64,000 nt of DNA from G963667075 sp963667075 (GTDB taxonomy: Bacteria; Pseudomonadota; Alphaproteobacteria; Micavibrionales; Micavibrionaceae), in NCBI GenBank assembly GCA_963667075.1, contig OY762938.1, positions 1,984,001-2,048,000 on the forward strand, in the 5' to 3' direction. The position numbers and the translations under genes were made by a program. Positions 25,102-31,085 of this stretch are shown here, one piece after another. The notes below the pieces were generated by a model, which did not search any database, had not been told where the DNA came from, and saw only the letters and a program-made list of their open reading frames with translations. Each line of letters begins with the position of its first letter. Positions within the stretch are counted from its first letter, which is position 1.

Positions 25102-25305
25102 ATGAGCAATAAGAATAGTAATCAGCCTGTAGATGTTTTGGCTCGCTGTGATGCTGTTGGGGTACAGACAGCGATAGAGTTGGCAAGAATTTTTTCTTCT
25201 GAAGCCGGATATTCTTTTGATGATTTACAACGCATGGATCAACAGCTTGAGCTCTCTATGCAAGGGCAAGGCTCTCCGATTGTGATCTTAAAACACGGAA
25301 GGTAA
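25102..25305 (+). CDS. Small hypothetical protein (67 aa)
   Basis: A 67-residue protein of unknown family. It has a good promoter and a strong ribosome site (GAAGGAAAGA) before ATG 25102. The sequence looks helical ('VGVQTAIELARIFSSEAGYSFDDLQRMDQQLELSMQ') and has no signal peptide or membrane span. It is 30 bases upstream of another small gene on the same strand, probably one transcript. No function is proposed. Confidence 0.65.
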   Translation: MSNKNSNQPVDVLARCDAVGVQTAIELARIFSSEAGYSFDDLQRMDQQLELSMQGQGSPIVILKHGR

Positions 25306-25335
25306 GCCTTCTTCATCTTAACAAAGCGAGGAATC

Positions 25336-25683
25336 ATGGAAAAATTATCCGGTGGCGATGTTTTGATCAGGGTTGCTCAAACTATGGGGATGTCGCTTTT
25401 CTATAGCTTTTTTAGAGCGCATGCAAGGAATCATACAGATATAGACGACTATGATGAAGATGCTACGACAACACATATAAAAGATACCGAAGATGGTGTT
25501 TTTGTTTCCAAAGTTTTGTTAGGGGCTGCTGCCTTTCGTTTGGCCGCGAAAGAAGGATTTTCTTTTGATGTTGAGGATCTTGTTGAGGCTGTTAATACCC
25601 TCTCTGATAGCAGCAATCCAGAGGCAATTCTAAAGAATTTAGAGAACAGAGTCTTAGACCTGTCTCAACCCCGTATGACTTGA
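25336..25683 (+). CDS. Hypothetical protein (115 aa)
   Basis: 115 residues of unknown family. ATG 25336 is preceded by GCGAGGAA. It is acidic in the middle ('DIDDYDEDATTTHIKDTED') with a helical second half ('VLLGAAAFRLAAKEGFSFDVEDLVEAVNTL'). The segments 'AGYSFDDLQRM' in the preceding small protein and 'EGFSFDVEDLVEA' here look alike, so the two might be distant relatives or partners. It ends 2 bases before the convergent pepA stop. Confidence 0.65.
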   Translation: MEKLSGGDVLIRVAQTMGMSLFYSFFRAHARNHTDIDDYDEDATTTHIKDTEDGVFVSKVLLGAAAFRLAAKEGFSFDVEDLVEAVNTLSDSSNPEAILKNLENRVLDLSQPRMT

Positions 25684-25685
25684 TT

Positions 25686-27095
25686 CTATTTTCTATACCG
25701 TTCATTCAGCCATGCATAGATGGTGCGCAGCCCTGTGTCGGCACCACCTTTTGGACGTCCGGCCTTGCCTGTGTGTTCCCAGGCGTAGCAATCAATGTGG
25801 ATCCAGTCAGGTGCGTCTATCAAAAAGTTTTGTAAAAACAGAGCACTGTAAATAAGGTCGCCTGGCAGAGAGGCACTGTTGTTCAAATCAGCGATCATGC
25901 TTTCTGTGTGCTTTTTGTATGGAGCCCAGAGCGGCATAGGCCATAAAGGATCTTCTTTTTCAAAAGAAATTTTTTGAATGTCGGGTCCGAAGGCATCGTT
26001 GTTTGAAAAAAGAGCCGGAATATCAGGCCCGAGTGCTGCACGGGCAGAGCCTGTCAGTGTTGCAAAATCAATAATGAGATCAGGTCTTTCTTCACTGGCG
26101 GCTGTCAGGGCATCGGCCAGAATAAGGCGGCCTTCGGCATCTGTGTTTGTGTTTTCAACGGTTAGTCCTTTGCGGCTTTGCAGGACATCGCCTGGCCTGT
26201 AGGCATTGCCAGCAATCGCATTTTCAACGGCCGGTATCAACAGTCTTAAATACACGGGCAAGGTCAGAGACATAATCATGTTAGCCAGAGCCAGTGCGTG
26301 TGCCGCGCCGCCCATATCTTTTTTCATCAGTGCCATATACTGCGTTGGCTTTATGTTCAGGCCGCCTGTATCAAAGCAGACCCCTTTACCAACGAGTGTA
26401 ATGTGGGGATCTTCTTTATTGCCCCATGAGAGATCAATTAAACGTGGTTCCCTCTCTTTTGGGCTGGCCATACCGACGGTGTGAATGAGGGGGTAATTCT
26501 CGGCCAGAAGCTTCTCACCCTTGATGACTTTTACGTTGGCTTTGTGGTTTTTTGCGATCTCTTTGATTTCTTTTTCCAGCTCTGCCGGGCCGAGATCAAT
26601 GGCGGAACGATTGACAAGATTTCGTATAAGAAAAATAGAGTCTATCGTGCTTTGGGCATATCCTTTTTCTACTTTTTGGGGCCATTTCAATGTCGGAGAT
26701 GTTCGGCTGCTTTTTTTGTAGTATTCGAACGTGTAGCAGGCCAGCCCCCAGCCAAGAGTGAAGTTCAGGACGTCTTTATCTGTTAAGGTGTGCTCTTCCA
26801 GTGTGAAGGTCGTTTTTTCGATCCAGCCAGGATCACATTCTTTTTCGATAGCCTGAACAAGTGCGGCAGCGTCATAAAGCTGTACCGGCTTTTTCAGCGT
26901 AACAAAAATAGTTTTTAGATAGCCCGCCTTGTCATAGTGAAATAAAACCTTTCCCGCTTTTCCTGAGAACGAGGCATTTTTAATTCTGGCTTTTAAGGCC
27001 TGCGACTGCTTCCTTAACCAAGACTCAAAATCATCGGCAAAGACGGGACGGATGGATATATTCTGCTTTTTTGTTCTTGTTGTATAATTTTTCAT
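25686..27095 (-). CDS. Leucyl aminopeptidase family protein (M17)
   Basis: The metallopeptidase core is clear: 'LVGKGVCFDTGGLNIKPTQYMALMKKDMGGAAHALALA', 'EN(A)IAGNAYRPGDVLQSRKGLTVE', the signature N-T-D-A-E-G-R-L, and 'IDFATLTGSARAALGPDIPALFSN'. The Lys, Asp and Glu ligands of the two-zinc centre are in place. I take ATG 27095 (MKNYTTRTKK) as the start; the frame is open to ATG 27149. It is a cytosolic broad aminopeptidase, probably of the PepB/PepA-like alphaproteobacterial branch. The upstream gap to rplM contains the divergent rplM promoter. Confidence 0.92.
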   Translation of the reverse strand: MKNYTTRTKKQNISIRPVFADDFESWLRKQSQALKARIKNASFSGKAGKVLFHYDKAGYLKTIFVTLKKPVQLYDAAALVQAIEKECDPGWIEKTTFTLEEHTLTDKDVLNFTLGWGLACYTFEYYKKSSRTSPTLKWPQKVEKGYAQSTIDSIFLIRNLVNRSAIDLGPAELEKEIKEIAKNHKANVKVIKGEKLLAENYPLIHTVGMASPKEREPRLIDLSWGNKEDPHITLVGKGVCFDTGGLNIKPTQYMALMKKDMGGAAHALALANMIMSLTLPVYLRLLIPAVENAIAGNAYRPGDVLQSRKGLTVENTNTDAEGRLILADALTAASEERPDLIIDFATLTGSARAALGPDIPALFSNNDAFGPDIQKISFEKEDPLWPMPLWAPYKKHTESMIADLNNSASLPGDLIYSALFLQNFLIDAPDWIHIDCYAWEHTGKAGRPKGGADTGLRTIYAWLNERYRK

Positions 27096-27213
27096 GGCCG
27101 AGATCATCTCATAATGATTAAAGGGCGACAAGAAGGAAGAATAAAACATAGCGGTATTATAATACCTATCTTATAAATGGCTGTTTTAAATGAAATTTTT
27201 CAATTCTTTTTTG

Positions 27214-27242
27214 TTGACATCTTGCTTTTAAATTCGTTATAA
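27214..27242 (+). promoter_or_regulatory. Strong promoter of rplM-rpsI
   Basis: TTGACA (27214-27219), 17-base spacer, TTATAA (27237-27242), near-consensus. It leaves a 5' UTR of roughly 90 bases before rplM at 27340. Confidence 0.7.
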
Positions 27243-27339
27243 CCGCGCGACATGCATGGAAGATTAAAGCCTGCGTGGCGTTTGAACGTTCGGTTTTTTA
27301 TGAAAGATAAAAATCGGTATAATAAAAAGGATTTAAACC

Positions 27340-27801
27340 ATGAAAACCTATTCTGCAAAACCTGCCGAGGTTGAAAAGAAGTGGGTCATCGTAGACGCTG
27401 AAGGTGTTGTACTGGGCCGTCTGGCCAGTGTGATTGCTATGCGTCTCCGTGGCAAGCACAAACCAATTTTTACACCACATATTGATTGTGGTGATAACGT
27501 GATTGTTATTAATGCTGAAAAAGTACGCATTACAGGTAACAAAAAAGAGCAAAGCATTTTTTACTGGCACACAAACCATCCTGGCGGGATTAAAGGTTTG
27601 TCTCAAGGTGAGATCCTTGAGGGTAAATATCCTCACCGCGTTATAGAGAAAGCGGTTGAGCGTATGCTGCCTAAAAACACGTTGAGCGATAAGCTGATGA
27701 AAAACTTGCGCGTATATGCAGGAACAGAGCACCCACATGAGGCGCAAAAGCCTGAAGTGCTGGATGTTGCTAGTATGAACCCAAAAAATAAAAGGGCATA
27801 A
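27340..27801 (+). CDS. rplM: 50S ribosomal protein L13
   Basis: 153 residues, the alphaproteobacterial length. Diagnostic segments are 'WVIVDAEGVVLGRLAS', 'MRLRGKHKPIFTPHIDCGDNVIVINAEKV', 'WHTNHPGGIKG' and 'RVIEKAVERMLPKNTLSDKLMKNLRVYAGTEHPHEAQ'. It is an early-assembly large-subunit protein. An AAAGGA lies before the ATG. It is followed after 3 bases by rpsI, the universal pairing. Confidence 0.97.
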   Translation: MKTYSAKPAEVEKKWVIVDAEGVVLGRLASVIAMRLRGKHKPIFTPHIDCGDNVIVINAEKVRITGNKKEQSIFYWHTNHPGGIKGLSQGEILEGKYPHRVIEKAVERMLPKNTLSDKLMKNLRVYAGTEHPHEAQKPEVLDVASMNPKNKRA

Positions 27802-27804
27802 ACG

Positions 27805-28332
27805 ATGGCTGATAAAACTGAAAACAAAAAAGAAGACGTTGTCGCAAAGGATCTTAAAGATCTTAAAGATCTTAAAGATGCTGCGCCAACAGGTACAGAA
27901 TCAGAGACTCCTGCGACAGAAAAACGTGTGGCAAAGAAAGATCCGCAAGGGCGTGCTTATGGCACGGGCCGTCGTAAAGAATCTGTTGCCCGTGTATGGG
28001 TGAAACCTGGTAGAGGTCAGGTGACAGTAAACGGTAAAGATCAGGCTGAATATTTTGGTCGCAAGACTCACCTGCTTGTGTTGAACCAACCGTTCCTTAT
28101 TGTTGGTGGCGCAAACAAGTTTGATGTGGTTTGTACGGTAAAAGGTGGCGGGATGTCCGGTCAGGCCGGTGCCGTGCGTCACGGTATTTCCCGCGCGCTT
28201 GAAAATTTCGACCCTGAAATGCGTCCCGCACTGAAAGCGGCTGGCATGCTGACACGGGATGCGCGTGTTGTCGAACGTAAGAAAATCGGTAAGCACAAAG
28301 CTCGTCGTACGAAGCAGTGGGCTAAACGCTAA
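27805..28332 (+). CDS. rpsI: 30S ribosomal protein S9 with N-terminal extension
   Basis: The conserved S9 body begins near residue 50 ('AYGTGRRKESVARVWVKPG') and ends with the essential basic tail '...KHKARRTKQWAKR', which contacts P-site tRNA. The 175-residue product is longer than E. coli S9 (130). The first 48 residues are a Lys/Asp/Glu-rich extension containing 'KDLKDLKDLKD', encoded by just over three copies of a 9-base repeat at 27850-27879. It is in an operon with rplM. Confidence 0.96.
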   Translation: MADKTENKKEDVVAKDLKDLKDLKDAAPTGTESETPATEKRVAKKDPQGRAYGTGRRKESVARVWVKPGRGQVTVNGKDQAEYFGRKTHLLVLNQPFLIVGGANKFDVVCTVKGGGMSGQAGAVRHGISRALENFDPEMRPALKAAGMLTRDARVVERKKIGKHKARRTKQWAKR

Positions 28333-28359
28333 TATTGCTTTCCATATAGTTTTTGTTTT

Positions 28360-28392
28360 TTTACGCTCTGCTCATTTCGGGCAGGGCGTAAA
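28360..28392 (+). terminator. Hairpin after rpsI
   Basis: Arms of 12 bases, TTTACGCTCTGC (28360-28371) and GCAGGGCGTAAA (28381-28392), with one G-T pair. There is no U-tract after the stem, so termination may be weak or Rho-aided. It overlaps the next promoter region by design or chance. Confidence 0.5.
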
Positions 28393-28398
28393 CTTATG

Positions 28399-28427
28399 TT
28401 GACATAAGGAAGAAAATTTTGTTACAG
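28399..28427 (+). promoter_or_regulatory. Sigma70-type promoter for gene 28481
   Basis: TTGACA (28399-28404), spacer 17, TTACAG (28422-28427), 53 bases before the ATG at 28481. Confidence 0.5.
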
Positions 28428-28480
28428 TCCGAAGGTTAAAATAAAAATTAAATAATAATATGAAACAGAAAGGGTGAAAA

Positions 28481-28801
28481 ATGAGCGGAAATAATAATAT
28501 AGCTGGTGAGCAAGTATTGTATAGAGATTATGGTTTGAGGGTGGTGGAACTTGCTGCGCCTTTTAATGCGTCTCAGGGAGCTGTTCCTGCAGCAGATCCT
28601 GTGACAGCGGCACCTGTTATAGAATTTAGCAACTATGGTTTAAATCTGACAGCGTCTTTTGACGATGTAACTGATATGACGAATTGTGGACCAGGCCGGG
28701 CGGAGGTCGCTATTCAAGGCTGTGGTGTACACTCTGTTAAGATATCAGAAGAAAACAAAGCAAAATTGGAAGCTCATCTGGCGAAAAGATCACCTGTCTA
28801 A
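28481..28801 (+). CDS. Hypothetical protein (106 aa)
   Basis: 106 residues of unknown family. It starts at ATG 28481 after an AAAGGGTGAAA ribosome site and has its own promoter and terminator, so it is a stand-alone gene. The middle is beta-like ('VIEFSNYGLNLTASFDDVTDM') and the C-terminal part carries two cysteines ('NCGPGRAEVAIQGCGVHSV'). There is no signal peptide or membrane span. It has the same small, single-gene organisation as 29214-29450. No function is proposed. Confidence 0.65.
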   Translation: MSGNNNIAGEQVLYRDYGLRVVELAAPFNASQGAVPAADPVTAAPVIEFSNYGLNLTASFDDVTDMTNCGPGRAEVAIQGCGVHSVKISEENKAKLEAHLAKRSPV

Positions 28802-28828
28802 GCATAAAGCCTGATATAGAAAAGAACA

Positions 28829-28863
28829 AAAAGCGTTTGCACTTTTGTCTGAACGCTTTTCTT
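28829..28863 (+). terminator. Terminator after gene 28481
   Basis: AAAAGCGTT (28829-28837) pairs with AACGCTTTT (28852-28860), followed by CTTGTTG. Confidence 0.65.
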
Positions 28864-28934
28864 GTTGGGTATGGCAAGAGGGAATATTTGGATATATAGC
28901 CGTTGCGATTTAAAATCGACTGTGTCATACGAGC

Positions 28935-29059
28935 ACTGTCATTCCCGCGAGAGAGGCCTTTTAGGCCGAACATAAACAGCGTGACTCCAGAACAAAGAGC
29001 ACGGCGGCATATGCCGTGCGCATTATTTGACTGGATACCGGATCAGTGTTCGGTATGAT
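28935..29059. repeat. Degenerate REP-like intergenic element
   Basis: The element starts with the typical CTGTCATTCCCGCG edge (28936) and has hairpins GGCC-TTTTA-GGCC (about 28955-28967) and GCACGGC...GCCGTGC (28999-29019). It ends with ACTGGATACCGGATC and ATACCG/CGGTAT (29035-29056). It looks like a decayed member of the same family as 57208-57289. The rest of the gap between the genes at 28481 and 29214 holds a promoter and nothing else visible. Confidence 0.55.
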
Positions 29060-29136
29060 ACCGCGTGTTGTTTCTTCTTCTAAACGACTATAATATTTTT
29101 TAGGTTTTGCCTAATTTGATCTGGATATAAAATTTA

Positions 29137-29165
29137 TTGACATAAACGAGTGTTTTTATTATATC
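29137..29165 (+). promoter_or_regulatory. Sigma70-type promoter for gene 29214
   Basis: TTGACA (29137-29142), spacer 17, TATATC (29160-29165), 49 bases before the ATG. Confidence 0.55.
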
Positions 29166-29213
29166 GTTCGGAGAGGAATTAAGTAATAATAAAGAACAGA
29201 AAAGGGTTTTAAA

Positions 29214-29450
29214 ATGACAAGACAAGCAGTTAGAAGTCAAATGTCTATTGTTTCTGGTGGTAAAGAAGCGGACGTAGATTTTACTGATATTTTTGGCGTG
29301 GAAGATCTTCGTAATGGTGATTTTACTGTGAGTTTTAATCAGGGATCTCAGGCCAGTGTTATTTTTGGCGGTGAAGAAGTTTATATTGAAAATCCAACGG
29401 ATGATCAAATCTTTGCTTTGTCTCGGTTTGCGCCTGGTCTTTTTAAGTAG
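29214..29450 (+). CDS. Hypothetical protein (78 aa)
   Basis: 78 residues of unknown family. It has a strong promoter upstream and a strong terminator downstream (29474). The sequence is probably beta-rich ('DLRNGDFTVSFNQGSQASVIFGGEEVYIENPTDDQIFALSRF'). There is no signal peptide. The compact, independently transcribed organisation matches the gene at 28481, but the two proteins do not look related. No function is proposed. Confidence 0.65.
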   Translation: MTRQAVRSQMSIVSGGKEADVDFTDIFGVEDLRNGDFTVSFNQGSQASVIFGGEEVYIENPTDDQIFALSRFAPGLFK

Positions 29451-29473
29451 TTTTCTTACAAATATTTTTTTCG

Positions 29474-29507
29474 AAAGTGCCTTGATTTATTTGCAAGGCG
29501 CTTTTTT
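29474..29507 (+). terminator. Rho-independent terminator after gene 29214
   Basis: AAAGTGCCTTG (29474-29484) pairs with CAAGGCGCTTT (29494-29504), followed by TTT GTG. Confidence 0.8.
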
Positions 29508-29553
29508 GTGTTTATGATCCTTTTTTAGCCTGTTTAAAAAAGGAGAACGCCTC

Positions 29554-30072
29554 ATGCCTCTTATTCTGCCTTATCTGGATTTATCGCCTAACATAGCTGA
29601 TTCAGCTTATATCTCTGAGAATGCAACAATTGCAGGGGATGTTGAGATTGGCGAAGAGAGCAGCATCTGGTTCGGGGCGACCTTGCGCGGGGATGTGAAT
29701 GACATCAAAGTGGGGAAACGTACAAATATTCAGGAAAACACGGTGGTGCATACCACATACAAAGTGGCCGGGGCCTATATCGGCCATGATGTGACCATTG
29801 GCCATGCGGCGGTTATTCATGCCTGCACAATCGGAGACCGGGTGTTGATCGGGATGCAGGCCTGTGTGATGGATAAAGCTGTCGTGGAGGATGATTCTGT
29901 TGTGGCCGCCGGTTCTCTGGTAACGCCCGGTAAAATTATTAAATCAAAACAGCTATGGGCTGGACGTCCTGCACGTTACGTTCGAGATCTGACGCAAGAA
30001 GAACTCGACTTTAATATCTGGTCTGCGAAACATTACGTGGCATTGGCAAAAGACTATCGTTTGAGAGGTTAA
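29554..30072 (+). CDS. Gamma-carbonic anhydrase family protein
   Basis: 172 residues forming a left-handed beta-helix of hexapeptide repeats ('ISENATIAGDVEIGEESSIWFGATLRGDVNDIKVGKRTNIQ'). The three zinc-ligand histidines are in place: the His of 'VVHTTY', then GH and H in 'IGHAAVIHACTIG'. The C-terminal helix 'WAGRPARYVRDLTQEELDF' is typical of the YrdA/PaaY-like subgroup. It may hydrate CO2, but many members have no proven activity. It has a strong AGGAG ribosome site. The DMT gene starts 8 bases later, so it is likely cotranscribed. Confidence 0.93.
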   Translation: MPLILPYLDLSPNIADSAYISENATIAGDVEIGEESSIWFGATLRGDVNDIKVGKRTNIQENTVVHTTYKVAGAYIGHDVTIGHAAVIHACTIGDRVLIGMQACVMDKAVVEDDSVVAAGSLVTPGKIIKSKQLWAGRPARYVRDLTQEELDFNIWSAKHYVALAKDYRLRG

Positions 30073-30080
30073 ATTTAATC

Positions 30081-30995
30081 ATGCCTGATGGTGTAGGAGA
30101 ATGGATATGGGTGTGGTTTGCTTTATTGGCGGCTATTTCTCAAGCTGGTTTGGCGTTGGTTAACGAATTTTTTAAAGTAAGTCCCATAGGGATGTTATTT
30201 TGGATGCGCGCAATCTGTCTTTGTTTTTTGTTTCCTGTCGTATTTTTAGTCGATTTGCCCACGGATCCTTTTTACTATCTGTTCGTTTTTATAGGGGCGT
30301 TAATATTTGCTTATTCTGACCTTGTACGCTTTGGGGTTGTTGCTAAAAGTGGCGCAGGAATCGTTACCCGTTTAGATCCTTTGGCTGTCGCTATAACCTT
30401 TGTTGTCTGGACAGCCCTTTCTCCGGCTCTTTTCTTTTCCTATCTGGCTGAACCTTTGCGTGCCGGTGGCATCGTCGTTTCCTTAATCGGCTGTGTTTAT
30501 TTTGCACTACGTTTACGCAAGTGTGAAATAAGTTACGAAGCATTGCGTCATATGGCACCTGCTTTGTTGTTGAGTGCGGTAGGTATAATTACCGGGAAAT
30601 TTGCTATGATGCATGCTTCTTTGCTTAATGGTGTCATTGGCTATGTTTTTTTTCAGTCATTTATTGTTTTGAGCGTATATATAATCGCTTTAAATATTCC
30701 ATCTATAGCAAACCGTTTGCCCCACAGAGATATGCTGTGCCGTAGTCTTAAAGAAAAAATTGTTTTGCTTGCCGGGGGATCTATGGCGATTGCCTGGTTG
30801 TTTCATACACCATCCAAATGGATGGCTATTTCTTTAGTCGAAAACCCTGCTTATGTCACAATGATAGGCTTGAGTGCTCCGTTATGGGTAATTTTGCTTT
30901 ATAAGGCGATCGGAAGAAGAGATGAAAATGATGTTTACTCAAGTCTTGGCATTGTTTTTTGTATCGCCATGCTGGTCGTTTTCACGCAATTTTAA
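30081..30995 (+). CDS. DMT-superfamily (EamA-like) membrane transporter, copy 1
   Basis: 304 residues with about ten predicted membrane spans. Its paralogue is at 47917-48810. Shared features are an early 'F-K-x-x-P-I-G/T-M/L-x-F-W' loop, 'V-D-x-P-T-x-P-x-x-Y', a Gly-rich 'SGAGIVTRLDP' vs 'GGGVTTRLKP', 'L-R-K-C-E-I-S' and 'ENPAYV...LSAPLWVILLYKAIGRRDE'. The K-C-E-I-S block between spans is exactly shared. The substrate is unknown; DMT exporters carry metabolites or drugs. It follows the gamma-carbonic anhydrase gene. Confidence 0.82.
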   Translation: MPDGVGEWIWVWFALLAAISQAGLALVNEFFKVSPIGMLFWMRAICLCFLFPVVFLVDLPTDPFYYLFVFIGALIFAYSDLVRFGVVAKSGAGIVTRLDPLAVAITFVVWTALSPALFFSYLAEPLRAGGIVVSLIGCVYFALRLRKCEISYEALRHMAPALLLSAVGIITGKFAMMHASLLNGVIGYVFFQSFIVLSVYIIALNIPSIANRLPHRDMLCRSLKEKIVLLAGGSMAIAWLFHTPSKWMAISLVENPAYVTMIGLSAPLWVILLYKAIGRRDENDVYSSLGIVFCIAMLVVFTQF

Positions 30996-31049
30996 CAGCT
31001 GGAAAATTTTCCAGAGAAAGAACAGTAATGCTGTGTGCAGGATAAGCTG

Positions 31050-31071
31050 CATCCCGGTTTTTACCGGGATG
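31050..31071. terminator. Terminator between convergent DMT and phaC genes
   Basis: Perfect 9-bp arms CATCCCGGT (31050-31058) / ACCGGGATG (31063-31071) with a TTTT loop and downstream CATTTTATTTT on the plus strand. The CATCCCGG core resembles the REP-like family. Confidence 0.7.
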
Positions 31072-31085
31072 AGCGTCATTTTATT

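Noticed and set aside
22907..25683. Prophage or integrative element around RloAB
   Set aside because: No integrase, phage structural genes or tRNA-based att site; only the duplicated murC-like gene end is seen.
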